Below, piece by piece: positions 42,100 to 50,836 of a stretch of DNA of 50,902 nt (position 1 is the stretch's first letter; each line of letters begins with the position of its first letter). Below the pieces are notes generated by a model. That model saw nothing but the letters and a program-made list of their open reading frames with translations, made no database searches and was not told the origin of the DNA. The DNA lies in assembly GCA_015233725.1 (NCBI GenBank), contig JADFXD010000010.1, positions 1-50,902 of the forward strand. Reading direction: 5' to 3'. The DNA is from Nitrospirota bacterium. Its GTDB lineage: Bacteria > Nitrospirota > Thermodesulfovibrionia > Thermodesulfovibrionales > Magnetobacteriaceae. The translations under genes and the position numbers were made by a program.

Positions 42100-42218
42100 A
42101 AGAAACAAACAAACAAAAGGGGGGCTCCGCCCCCTAGCCCCCCGCAATGGGGCGGCGCTGCCCCCCCTTGACTCCCCTGCAAGGGCACCAGTGCCCTTGA
42201 CCCCATAATGCTCAATCC
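42100..42218 (-). repeat. Repeat copy 14 between kdpD and kdpE
   Basis: Minus strand: GGATTGAGCATTATGGGGTC, hairpin 1 AAGGGCAC-TG-GTGCCCTT, then two G/C-rich hairpins in series (GGGGGCAGCGCCGCCCC and GGGGGCGGAGCCCCC) and a pyrimidine tail. The TGA of GGATTGAG is the kdpD stop codon. Confidence 0.85.
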
Positions 42219-44911
42219 GGCACCTCCACTTCGACTCCTGGCATAGATGGTTGTTTCCCTATGGGGAGGGTGAATTTGAAGGTTGCCCCGCCGTCATGTC
42301 GGTTTTCGGCCCAGACCTTGCCTCCGTGGGCCGTGACGATGGCCCGGCAGATGGTGAGTCCAAGCCCTATGCCACCAGCCTTGGAGGAGCTCCTGACAAA
42401 CTTATCGAATATCCTCTCCTGTTCACCCTCTTTGATACCAGGGCCTTTGTCTTTGACCTCCACGGTAATCCAGGCGTCTTTTACGGTTGCGCATAGGGCT
42501 ATGGGGGAGGCAGCGGGTGTGTACTTTATCGCGTTGTCCAGGAGGTTGATCAGCACCTGTTCAATGAGCAGGGGGTCGAGGTAGAGCATGGGCAGGTCTT
42601 CCGGGAGTGTTATCTCTACTGCCCTGTCCTTGAGGCGTTCGGAGAGGCGGTTAAGGGAGGCGCCAAAGGTCTCCTCGAGGGTGAGCCATTGTTTTTTTAT
42701 GGTTATTGCCCCAGCCTCTATGCGAGTCATGTTGAGGACGTTTCTGATGATCTGGTTGAGGTGTTCGGCCTCCTCGTATATGGTCTGCAGGAGTTCGTGT
42801 CGTTCGGCTGCCTGGTAGGTGACATCTCCCTGAAGGAGTGTTGATGCCGCGCCGGTGATTGCGGCAAGGGGGGTGCGCAGGTCATGGGATATGGAGCTAA
42901 GGAGGGTGTTGCGAAGGGTTTCAGTCTCTGCCTTCAGGATGGCATGCCTGGCCTGTTCAGCCAGCAATATACGCTGGATCGCTATAGCAGTTTGGTTTAC
43001 AAAGCCATCAAGGATATGCAGTTGTCCCTGCTCTAAGAATTCCTGTGAAGGGTCATGGAGCACGCCTATTACGCCCAGGGCCTCCGCGGCAGCCACAACA
43101 GGCAGATATAAGGCACTGGCGCCGGAGAGTGTATCCGTTGTGAAGCCGGCCTTCTGTCTGTGGTCAAAACACCACTGGGCTACACCGTGTTCCTTTTGGT
43201 CAAGCTCAAATGTATCGGCTCCGGTTGTGACGATCTTTAGGATCGTTGTATCATCGGGCATCAACACCACGGCACGACACGATAGGTCATCGCTGATGTG
43301 TCTTACTACGATTGAACAGAGCTCCTCTATGCCTCGCTGACGAACCAGCTCGCGACTGAGGCTGTAGAGAGCGGCGGTTGTCTGCTGGCTTTTTCTGGCG
43401 GCATCGGCCTGTTGTTTGACCCTTACCGTCAGCTTGCTTATCACAAGGGCTATGGCAAACATAACGGTAAAGGTTATCAGATAACCAGGAGAATTAACCG
43501 CAAGGGTGTAGCGAGGCGGGACAAAGAAAAAATCAAAGAAGGCAACGCCCAAAAAGGCGGTAAGAAAGGCGCTCAACTCCCCGGCACGGGTTGCCATGAC
43601 CACAACCCCAAGCAGATACATCATGGCAAGATCGGCCGGGGCAACATACGGCTCCATCACCTCCGCAATGGCAGTGCAAACAGCCACGACAATAACACTT
43701 CTGAGCACGTCAGCCATCAATGGCCTTCGTTTTCTTGATTTAGCCACGGAGGCAGGCATTGGCTCACCCATGTCACCGCTGATGACATATACGTCTATAT
43801 CGCCGCTTCCGCGCACTATATCATCCAGCACAGAGCCAAACAGCTTGTCCTTCCATCGTGGATGCGTGGGCTTGCCGATGATGAGCTTGGTGACATTACG
43901 ACTCCTGGCATAGCGAAGGAGTTCCTCGCTGGCCTTCTGGGCCGTGAGTGTCACTGTTTCGGCCCCGAGGGTCTCGGCCAGGCGCATGTGCTCGGCAAGT
44001 TTTGCGAGGTCGTTTTTTGAGGGCTTTACCTTGGCGGGGGCATCGACGTGAACCGCTATCCAGTTGGCCCTAAGCCCGACGGCCATGCGCTTGGCTGCCC
44101 TTATGAGGTGTATGGAGCGCGGATTTGAGCTGACACTCACTAATATCCGTTCAGAGGCCGGCCATACCTCCTTGACCCCTTCCACCTCGCGGTAGCTTTG
44201 CATCTGTTCATCCACGCGCTGGGCGGTGCGGCGCAGGGCCAATTCTCTGAGGGCAAGGAGATTGCCCCGCCTGAAGAAATTATCCCTGGCCCGTGTGGCA
44301 AGCTGCGGGATATAAATCTTACCCTCTGTAAGCCTCTGCAGGAGGGCATCGGGGGAGAGATCGACGAGCTCTATCTCATCCGCCCGCTCGATTACAAAAT
44401 CAGGCACGGTCTCTCTTATCGTTATGCCGGTGATCTGGGTCACTACGTCAGAGAGACTCTCTATGTGCTGGACATTTAAGGTGGTATAGACATTCATTCC
44501 AGCCTCCAGGAGTTCAAAGACATCCTGCCACCTCTTTTTATGTCGTGAGCCTGGGGCATTTGTGTGTGCGAATTCATCTACAAGGATGAGTGTTGGATTG
44601 CGTGCCAGGGCATAGTCTATATCGAACTCATACAGTGTCCTGCCGCGATACTCTATGCTGTGCCGTCCGATCATCTCGATGCCCGTGAGAAGGCCTTCCG
44701 TCTCCTTGCGACCGTGGGTCTCCACTATCCCGATGACGACGTCAACGCCCTCAGCTCGCTTCTGCCGTGCAGCCTCAAGCATGGCATAGGTCTTTCCCAC
44801 ACCAGGGGCCGCCCCAAAAAAGAGCTTCAGCTTGCCTTGGCTCTTGAGCCGCTCCTGCTGCTTCACCTGCGCTAAAAGCGCATCAGGGTCCGGTCTTCCC
44901 TCTTCTACCAT
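42212..44911 (-). CDS. kdpD: Osmosensitive K+ channel histidine kinase KdpD
   Basis: 899 residues, full KdpD architecture. N-terminal sensor with Walker A GAAPGVGKT (33-41) and DEFAHTNAPGSRHKKRWQDV; a USP-like domain (ERILVSVSSNPRSIHLIRAAKRMAVGL in outline); four membrane helices (DUF4118) near 400-500; a GAF domain; HisKA with SSISHDLRTPLAA; and the ATPase domain with NLLDNAIKYTP, DKGPGI and GGIGLGLTICRAIV. All kinase motifs are intact. Its stop codon is supplied by a repeat copy, so the last few residues may have been altered. Without kdpFABC its target is unknown. Confidence 0.95.
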   Translation of the reverse strand: MVEEGRPDPDALLAQVKQQERLKSQGKLKLFFGAAPGVGKTYAMLEAARQKRAEGVDVVIGIVETHGRKETEGLLTGIEMIGRHSIEYRGRTLYEFDIDYALARNPTLILVDEFAHTNAPGSRHKKRWQDVFELLEAGMNVYTTLNVQHIESLSDVVTQITGITIRETVPDFVIERADEIELVDLSPDALLQRLTEGKIYIPQLATRARDNFFRRGNLLALRELALRRTAQRVDEQMQSYREVEGVKEVWPASERILVSVSSNPRSIHLIRAAKRMAVGLRANWIAVHVDAPAKVKPSKNDLAKLAEHMRLAETLGAETVTLTAQKASEELLRYARSRNVTKLIIGKPTHPRWKDKLFGSVLDDIVRGSGDIDVYVISGDMGEPMPASVAKSRKRRPLMADVLRSVIVVAVCTAIAEVMEPYVAPADLAMMYLLGVVVMATRAGELSAFLTAFLGVAFFDFFFVPPRYTLAVNSPGYLITFTVMFAIALVISKLTVRVKQQADAARKSQQTTAALYSLSRELVRQRGIEELCSIVVRHISDDLSCRAVVLMPDDTTILKIVTTGADTFELDQKEHGVAQWCFDHRQKAGFTTDTLSGASALYLPVVAAAEALGVIGVLHDPSQEFLEQGQLHILDGFVNQTAIAIQRILLAEQARHAILKAETETLRNTLLSSISHDLRTPLAAITGAASTLLQGDVTYQAAERHELLQTIYEEAEHLNQIIRNVLNMTRIEAGAITIKKQWLTLEETFGASLNRLSERLKDRAVEITLPEDLPMLYLDPLLIEQVLINLLDNAIKYTPAASPIALCATVKDAWITVEVKDKGPGIKEGEQERIFDKFVRSSSKAGGIGLGLTICRAIVTAHGGKVWAENRHDGGATFKFTLPIGKQPSMPGVEVEVPD

Positions 44912-44973
44912 AAACAGCTAAATCAAGTTAGACAGCCTACGACTGCTGACATTACTTTTAGACTCCTATGTAC

Positions 44974-45009
44974 TAAAAAAAATGGAGAGCTAAAAGCCCC
45001 TCTCCATTT
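44974..45009 (-). terminator. Rho-independent terminator after the cupin gene
   Basis: On the minus strand AAATGGAGAG pairs with CTCTCCATTT around a 10-base loop and is followed by a run of T. It sits 20 bp after the cupin stop codon and is unlike the dispersed repeat. Confidence 0.85.
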
Positions 45010-45029
45010 GCACGACTTACAAATATCTT

Positions 45030-45413
45030 TTATAATGTTGCTGTGGGTCCTTTTGCGTAATCTATCATACCCTGAAAGTCCACAACCACGGCAGGTTCAT
45101 CTCCAACCACCCAGGCGTCATGGCCAATGGGTAACAAAGATACATCGCCAGCCTTACACTCAAACTTCGTGCCGTCATCCATCACAACCATTAGTGTTCC
45201 AGATATATGGTATTGAAAATGTGGAGCTTCGCAGCTCTTAGTTTTAACGATAGGTTGTACAGAAGTGGACCACCGCCATCCTGGTTCGAATGTAGCACGT
45301 CCTATTGTCGCTCCTCCAACTGTAATAAGTTCCACTTTACCTTTAGGAAAGATTCTAACCTCATTGGGGGTGTCAAAACTTTTAATATCGGCTTTATCTA
45401 TGGGTTTTTGCAT
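45030..45413 (-). CDS. Small cupin-domain protein
   Basis: 127 residues forming a single cupin barrel. Motif 1 region is PHFQYHISGTLMVVMDDGTKFE near residues 70-92, motif 2 GDVSLLPIGHDAWVVGDEP near 98-116. Some metal-binding histidines are present (PHFQYH, GHD), but the pattern is not complete. No signal peptide. It probably ends the operon begun by the two superoxide reductase genes. Function unknown. Confidence 0.75.
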   Translation of the reverse strand: MQKPIDKADIKSFDTPNEVRIFPKGKVELITVGGATIGRATFEPGWRWSTSVQPIVKTKSCEAPHFQYHISGTLMVVMDDGTKFECKAGDVSLLPIGHDAWVVGDEPAVVVDFQGMIDYAKGPTATL

Positions 45414-45473
45414 GGCACTTACCTCCTTTTCGAGAGTTTACCTTTTCTGTTCATAATCATTAGCTTCATTATT

Positions 45474-45911
45474 CTATGAAACTTCGACCTTAACCGCTTC
45501 GCTTATCCACGTACCGTGTAAATTGCAATTTTCGATGGCCTCAAGTTTTACGCTCTTGTCTAACTTGATCTTAAAAGTTGCAGAGGACGAGACAATGCCT
45601 CCTACGGGATATTCAGCCTTGGCTATTTCCTTGCCATCGGCAAGAAGACTGACAAATGTAATCCAATGCTCCGAGGTCGATGGATGCTCCTTCATAAATC
45701 CAACTTTAACGTTTACATCTATCCATTGCCCGGCCTTTGCCTTGTCAGGGGCATCAACAATCGGCACGTGAAGCTGCTCAGACACGCTTGGGCGATCCTT
45801 GCGCTTAAGCCTTAGTAATGGTTCACCTTTACCCTCATCGGCCAACAATTTGCCCGATGTCAATACTACTCCTGCGGCTACCGCACCTTTCAAAAAGTCC
45901 CGTCTTTGCAT
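45474..45911 (-). CDS. Tat-exported class II superoxide reductase-like protein (copy B)
   Basis: 145 residues. Twin-arginine signal (MQRRDFLKGAVAAGVVLTSG) implies export of a folded, metal-loaded protein. The neelaredoxin/desulfoferrodoxin C-domain follows. The five iron ligands are all present: His48 (HVP), His76 (EHPS), His82 (SEHW), Cys129 and His132 (CNLHG), with family spacing (6 between the middle histidines, 3 from Cys to His). The catalytic lysine of the usual EKHVP is missing (EQLHVP). It reduces superoxide to peroxide without making oxygen. Tandem duplicate of the next gene. Confidence 0.82.
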   Translation of the reverse strand: MQRRDFLKGAVAAGVVLTSGKLLADEGKGEPLLRLKRKDRPSVSEQLHVPIVDAPDKAKAGQWIDVNVKVGFMKEHPSTSEHWITFVSLLADGKEIAKAEYPVGGIVSSSATFKIKLDKSVKLEAIENCNLHGTWISEAVKVEVS

Positions 45912-45933
45912 TTTTTTTCTCCTTCAGTGACCG

Positions 45934-46377
45934 TTATGAAACTTCGACCTTAACCGCTTCGCTTATCCACGTGCCGTGCAAATTGCAATTTTGGATGGCC
46001 TCAAGTTTTACGCTCTTATCTAGCTTTATCTTAAAAGTTGCAGAGGCCGAGACAATACCGCCTACGTTACGTTCAACCTTTGCTATTTCCTTGCCATCGG
46101 CAAGAAGGCTGACATATCTGATCCAATGCTCCGGGGTCGATGGATGCTCCTTCATAAACCCAACTTTAACATTTACATCTATCCATTGCCCCGCCTTTAC
46201 CTTGTCGGGGACATCAACAAGCGGCACGTGGCCTTGCTCAAGCGCGCTTGGGCTATCCTTGCTCTTAAGCCTTATTGGTGGTTCACCTTTACCCTCATCG
46301 GCCAACAATTTGCCCGATGTGAAAACTACCCCTGCCCCTACCGCTACCGCACCTGTTAAAAAATCCCTTCTTTGCAT
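45934..46377 (-). CDS. Tat-exported class II superoxide reductase-like protein (copy A)
   Basis: 147 residues from ATG 46377. The frame extends upstream to 46485, but the Tat signal MQRRDFLTGAVAVGAG marks the true start. About 85% identical to copy B by eye after the signal. All five iron ligands are kept (HVP, EHPS, PEHW, CNLHG); the lysine before HVP is Gly here. A minus-strand extended -10 (TGATATACT, TATACT at 46429-46434) lies upstream. First gene of the SOR-SOR-cupin operon. Confidence 0.82.
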   Translation of the reverse strand: MQRRDFLTGAVAVGAGVVFTSGKLLADEGKGEPPIRLKSKDSPSALEQGHVPLVDVPDKVKAGQWIDVNVKVGFMKEHPSTPEHWIRYVSLLADGKEIAKVERNVGGIVSASATFKIKLDKSVKLEAIQNCNLHGTWISEAVKVEVS

Positions 46378-46507
46378 TTTTTTCTCCTTTGTTCTGTTCT
46401 TAGATTTGATAGCTAATCCATCTATCCAGTATATCATATTTTTTGTACTTTTTCGTAAATTGTCTCTTGATAAGCAGGAAATCATAAGTAACTATAACGA
46501 GCAGGAA

Positions 46508-46583
46508 GGGGTCAAGGGGGCTGGCCCCCTTGCGGGGTGGGTCCGAGGGAGGGGCGGCCAGGCGCTCCCCTTTTTTCTTTATC
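46508..46583 (+). repeat. Two-hairpin repeat, copy 15
   Basis: Hairpin 1 AAGGGGGC-TG-GCCCCCTT, GGGTGGGTCCGAG, hairpin 2 GGGGCGGCCAGGCGCTCCCC, then TTTTTTCTTT. It starts just upstream of the SOR promoter region. Confidence 0.85.
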
Positions 46584-46613
46584 TTAGGGGGTGATATTGT
46601 TATAAACGTTTAT

Positions 46614-46636
46614 GCTATCTTACTTAGTAAGATAGT
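46614..46636. promoter_or_regulatory. 21-bp near-perfect palindrome, possible operator
   Basis: CTATCTTAC-TTA-GTAAGATAG (46615-46635): a 9-bp perfect stem with 3-base centre, extended by a G-T pair. AT-rich, unlike the GC-rich repeats on either side. It looks like a dimeric-regulator site or part of the spacer between two repeats. No gene starts next to it. Confidence 0.4.
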
Positions 46637-46662
46637 GTGTAAAACGATCGACGTAAGTAAAG

Positions 46663-46740
46663 ATGGGGTCAAGGGGACTGGTTCCCTTGCAGGAGGGGTC
46701 TGAGGGGAGGGCGGCCAGGCGCTCCCCTTTGTTTTTGTCT
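46663..46740 (+). repeat. Two-hairpin repeat, copy 16
   Basis: Hairpin 1 AAGGGGAC-TG-GTTCCCTT (one G-T pair), AGGAGGGGTCTGAG, hairpin 2 GGGCGGCCAGGCGCTCCCC, TTTGTTTTTG. It points toward the 3' end of the RND permease gene. Confidence 0.85.
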
Positions 46741-46757
46741 TATCTTAGTTGTGGATT

Positions 46758-49700
46758 CTAGTCTGCCTCGACTGATTTTAGTAGCAGGGGGATAAAGAAG
46801 AGGATCATGGCTGTGCCCATCAGCATACCTCCGACTACCACGACGGCGAGGGGTTTCTGCACCTGGCTGCCCACACCATGAGCCAGGGCTGCCGGCAAAA
46901 GTCCCAAGGACGCCACAAAACCGCCCATGAGCACGGGCCTGAATTTCTCCTTTGCCGTCTCGATTATCGCCAGGTCCCTGTTCACCCCTCTGATCGTCAG
47001 CCTGATGAAGTGGTTGATGAGGATGGAGGCATTGAGCACCGACACCCCTATGATCGAAATGAATCCAACGATTGACGATACACTTATGGATTCCCCCGTG
47101 ATTAGAAGGCTCATCAGTCCCGCAAATGCCGCCAACATGGGGGCTGCCATCGTAATAAGCACGTTTCTGACAGACCTGTAGAGCATATACAGCGTGGCCA
47201 GTATCAGAAAGAGCGATATCGGGATAGAGACATAAAAACGCTTAAAGGACTCCTTCATCTCATTGAACATCCCGCTCCACTCCATGTAATAGCCTTGCGG
47301 GAGTTTGAGCTTTGATATCTCTATCTGTGCCTGCCTGACTGTCCCGCCGAGGTCCTTTGACGTGACCGTAAACTTTATCGGTATATATCTCCTAAACCCC
47401 TCCCTGTATATGAATGACGCGCCCGTATCGTAGTGGACATTGGCAATCCGTGACAGCGGGATAACCCCGCCGTTAGGAAGGACAATGGGGATGCTCTCGA
47501 TCTTCCCGAAGGTATTTCTGTAGTCAGAGGGGAAGCTCACTACGAGCGAAAAGCTCTTTGCCCCCTCGATCACCTTGTCTATCTCCTTGCCTCCCAGGGA
47601 GACGGAGACGGTGTCGAGCACCTCCGCAACGCTCAGTCCAAGCGCTGAGGCATTTTCTCTGATCACCTCTATCAGCAGATTGGGTTGTCCCAGTTCCCGC
47701 ATGATTCCCTCGTCTTCTATACCCTTGACCTTCTCAAGGCCATCCTTGACGCCCTTTGCGATTGCGTCGAGTTCGACCAGGTCATCGCCGAATATCTTTA
47801 CGGAGTTTTCGCCCTTTACCCCCGACATGACCTCCTCAAGGTTGTCCTGGATATACTGGGAGACGTTGATATCCGCATTGGGAAAGAGTCTCCTCAATTT
47901 CTCTCTCACCACATCTTCCAGGTCATCCTTGGTCTGTCCTGCCTGCCATTGGTTGTAGGGTCTCAGGAGCGCCGTGTATTCCGAGTTGAACGGCCCGTTG
48001 GGGTCTGTGCCGTCTTCAGGCCTTCCTATCTTAAAATCAACGGTCTGTACCTCGGGGAAGCCCAGGAGGAGGTCTTTGGCCTTCTTGGCGTTTTCGTATG
48101 TCTTGTTCAAGGAGATGGAGTAGGGGAAGGATATCCTTATGTAGATATTGCCCTCATCCATCTTTGGCAGGAACTGACTGCCGATCATATTTCCCCCGAT
48201 CAGCAGGCCTGCCGCCACCACAATGAAGACCACCGCAATGACCTTCACCCTGTTTGACAACAATATCTTCACGATGTGGATATACCCCTCCCTGAGATAA
48301 TTGACAAATCCAAATTCCCTGTCATGGACGTTTTTCAAAAAGAGGGTCTTTGACGCCACCAGATAGGTAAAGGTCAGCAGAAAGGTAAAAAGGATCGCGT
48401 AGAGATAGGTCTTTGCCATTGGAGAGAATATCTGTGCCTCCGCCCCCTTCATCATGAATATCGGGACAAATGCCAGCAGGATGACGCTTATCGAAAACAA
48501 CATCGGTTTGCCTATCTCATGAGCGGCCATTTCGATCGACTTTACGCCGGTGCCGTACTTCTTGGAGAGCCTGAAGTAATCCTCAATGAGGATGAGGGGG
48601 ATATCCGCTATTATACCGAAGTCTATCGCCCCTATCGAGAGGAGATTGGCCGACTCCCCCCTGAGCGCCATCAGCGAAAGGGTTATCAACAGCGATATAG
48701 GGATCACGAGGGCTGTCAACAGCGCGGCCCTCACGCTGCCAAGAAAGAGGAAGAGCGCAATGGCCACCAGCGCTACACCCGACATCGCCGTCTCCACGAC
48801 CTTCTTTACCACAGTGATAATCAGGTCCCATCTCTCATAATAGGGCACTACCTTGATCCCCTTGGGAAGTATCCTGTCGTTGAGCTCTTTAATCTTCTGA
48901 TGGATCGATTTTATTGAGGGGATGCTCTTGGCGCCCTTTCTGAGAACCACTACGCCTATAACGACATCGTCCTTCTGGTTCAGCCCAACGATGCCGGTCC
49001 TTGGGATATTGCCTATGCTAACCGCAGCGATATTCCTGACGATTATAGGCTTTCCATTCTTTACGGCAATAAGGGCGTTTTCAATGTCGGCGAGGCTCTT
49101 TATAAGACCCAACCCCCTGACCATATAATACTGGTCACCCATCTCGATGACCCTGCCGCCAACGTTGAGGTTCGTCTTTGAAAGCGCATCGATGAACTGC
49201 GAAAGGGTTATCCCGTACTTGACAAGATTATCAGGCTGGATAGTAACATTATAGGCCTTTATATAGCCGCCTTCACTTGGGACATCCTCGACTCCGTCGG
49301 CGGTCTTAAGATGCCTTGCCACGGTCCAGTCCTGGATGGTGCGTAGCTCAAGCAGATTGTCTGAGCCGGTGACGTTGTATCTCATGACCTCGCCGATGGG
49401 GTTGGGGATAATGGAGGGTTGTATGCCGTAGGGCAGTGTCACATTGGCAAGCCTGTTTATAACCTCCTGCTTGGACTCCTTGTAGTTTATCCCATAGGTA
49501 AACTTACACTTTACGTCGGAAAGTCCGTAGAGGGAGATGGAGTTGATCCTCTCCAACCCCTCCATCCCGGCAAGGGCGACCTCAATGGGGACAGTTATCT
49601 GCCGCTCCACCTCTTCCGCCGACCTGCCTTCAAAGAGAGACACGAGTTCCACGATCGGGGGCGCTGGGTCTGGAAAGGCCTCTACGTTGAGGTCCTTTAC

Positions 49701-49787
49701 AAAGAAAAGAGACAAGGCAAACGCCGAGGATGTCAGCAGGATAAACAGGAGGCTGTGATGGCTGACAAAGATGACCCATTTCCTCAT
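46758..49787 (-). CDS. Heavy-metal efflux RND permease (CusA/CzcA family)
   Basis: 1009 residues with twelve transmembrane helices and two large periplasmic loops. The TM4 signature of heavy-metal RND pumps is visible: DFGIIADIPLILIED (near residue 392), keeping the two Asp and one Glu that carry protons. N-terminal helix plus FPDPAPPIVELVSLFEGRSAEEVERQITVPIE is typical. It exports metal cations driven by proton influx; the metal cannot be assigned. The start overlaps the adaptor stop by 4 bp (ATGA). No outer-membrane channel is in the window. Confidence 0.92.
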   Translation of the reverse strand: MRKWVIFVSHHSLLFILLTSSAFALSLFFVKDLNVEAFPDPAPPIVELVSLFEGRSAEEVERQITVPIEVALAGMEGLERINSISLYGLSDVKCKFTYGINYKESKQEVINRLANVTLPYGIQPSIIPNPIGEVMRYNVTGSDNLLELRTIQDWTVARHLKTADGVEDVPSEGGYIKAYNVTIQPDNLVKYGITLSQFIDALSKTNLNVGGRVIEMGDQYYMVRGLGLIKSLADIENALIAVKNGKPIIVRNIAAVSIGNIPRTGIVGLNQKDDVVIGVVVLRKGAKSIPSIKSIHQKIKELNDRILPKGIKVVPYYERWDLIITVVKKVVETAMSGVALVAIALFLFLGSVRAALLTALVIPISLLITLSLMALRGESANLLSIGAIDFGIIADIPLILIEDYFRLSKKYGTGVKSIEMAAHEIGKPMLFSISVILLAFVPIFMMKGAEAQIFSPMAKTYLYAILFTFLLTFTYLVASKTLFLKNVHDREFGFVNYLREGYIHIVKILLSNRVKVIAVVFIVVAAGLLIGGNMIGSQFLPKMDEGNIYIRISFPYSISLNKTYENAKKAKDLLLGFPEVQTVDFKIGRPEDGTDPNGPFNSEYTALLRPYNQWQAGQTKDDLEDVVREKLRRLFPNADINVSQYIQDNLEEVMSGVKGENSVKIFGDDLVELDAIAKGVKDGLEKVKGIEDEGIMRELGQPNLLIEVIRENASALGLSVAEVLDTVSVSLGGKEIDKVIEGAKSFSLVVSFPSDYRNTFGKIESIPIVLPNGGVIPLSRIANVHYDTGASFIYREGFRRYIPIKFTVTSKDLGGTVRQAQIEISKLKLPQGYYMEWSGMFNEMKESFKRFYVSIPISLFLILATLYMLYRSVRNVLITMAAPMLAAFAGLMSLLITGESISVSSIVGFISIIGVSVLNASILINHFIRLTIRGVNRDLAIIETAKEKFRPVLMGGFVASLGLLPAALAHGVGSQVQKPLAVVVVGGMLMGTAMILFFIPLLLKSVEAD

Positions 49788-50815
49788 GGCGTCTCCATTT
49801 CCATAGCGCTGTGCAGTATTTCGTCGCCGTCTTTGAGTCCTTCCACGGCCATGAGTGTCTCAGAGGCGTCTCTGACGGGCGTTATCTCTTTCTCCGTGAA
49901 TCTTCCACCGTCCTTGAGCTTTACGTAAAACTTCTTTTTCTTGTAGATGATGGCGGTCTTTGGGACTATCGGCAATATCCTTTCCCCCTGGAGTATCTTG
50001 ATCTTCAGAAACATATTCTGTTTGCAGAGTTCTGTGGCGTTGAGTATCCTGATGTAGGTCTTGATCGTCTTTGAATCAGCGTCTTCGACGTCGCTTATAT
50101 AGAAGATCACGCCCTTAAACTGGACATCGGGAAAGACATCAACGTAGAAAGTAACCTCCTTGCCCTCCTGAATCTTGACGATATCGGTGTCGTAGATATT
50201 TGCGACAACCAATATCTTTTTCGGGTTGGCGATAATCATCAAAGGGGCGTTGGTATCGAATCGGTCCCCGATGTGTGCCTGGATATCGGCTACCGTTCCA
50301 TCGATGGGGGCCTTGATTATCAACCTATCCGGAGAGACCTCCCCGGAGGAAGCGCCATATATGTCGAGCTTCTTTTTCAATCCCTCCGATAGAGCCTTTG
50401 CCTGTTCATAGCTTGCCTGGCTGTTGAGGAGGTCATTCTTCGTAACGGTTCCAACCTCAAATAGCTCTTTGTTGAGATTGTATATCCGCTCGGACTGTTT
50501 AAGCTGCGACAGCGTCGATATGTAATTTGCGTAGGTATCGCTGACGTCAGAGCTCCTGATAACGACCAGGGGCGTCCCCTTTTTAACAACGTCGCCTATC
50601 TTCACGGATATCGCCTCAACAGACCCAGGAAGGGGAGAGAGTATCTTTGCCGCCCCCTCAATACCCGCCTGAAGGCTGCCAGTGGCCTCTATGAACGCCT
50701 GAACCTTCTGGAAAGTTACCCTGTAGGTGTGTAGCTCCGCCTTTGCCTCCTCCTTGGGGGGATCCACTTTTTGACAACCCCAAAAAAGAGAGAGAGAAAT
50801 AAAAATAAGTATCAT
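49784..50815 (-). CDS. RND efflux periplasmic adaptor lipoprotein (HlyD/MFP family)
   Basis: 343 residues. Lipoprotein signal with the cysteine in LFWGCQK near residue 14. Barrel-sandwich halves: GSVEAISVKIGDVVKKGTPLVVI near residue 64 and APIDGTVADIQAHIGDRF near 165. An alpha-hairpin lies between them (SQLKQSERIYNLNKELFEVGTVTKNDLLNSQASYEQAKA). It links the permease to an outer-membrane channel. Partner of the permease gene downstream. Confidence 0.92.
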   Translation of the reverse strand: MILIFISLSLFWGCQKVDPPKEEAKAELHTYRVTFQKVQAFIEATGSLQAGIEGAAKILSPLPGSVEAISVKIGDVVKKGTPLVVIRSSDVSDTYANYISTLSQLKQSERIYNLNKELFEVGTVTKNDLLNSQASYEQAKALSEGLKKKLDIYGASSGEVSPDRLIIKAPIDGTVADIQAHIGDRFDTNAPLMIIANPKKILVVANIYDTDIVKIQEGKEVTFYVDVFPDVQFKGVIFYISDVEDADSKTIKTYIRILNATELCKQNMFLKIKILQGERILPIVPKTAIIYKKKKFYVKLKDGGRFTEKEITPVRDASETLMAVEGLKDGDEILHSAMEMETP

Positions 50816-50836
50816 GACGTAAATATTTATAACATC

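Noticed and set aside
42251-44875. Several plus-strand frames across kdpD
   Set aside because: They are shadows of the GC-rich minus-strand gene, with no ribosome sites or recognisable domains.
45934-46377. SoxY/SoxZ identity for the Tat-exported proteins
   Set aside because: There is no C-terminal GGCGG sulfur-carrier motif, while the superoxide reductase ligand set is complete.
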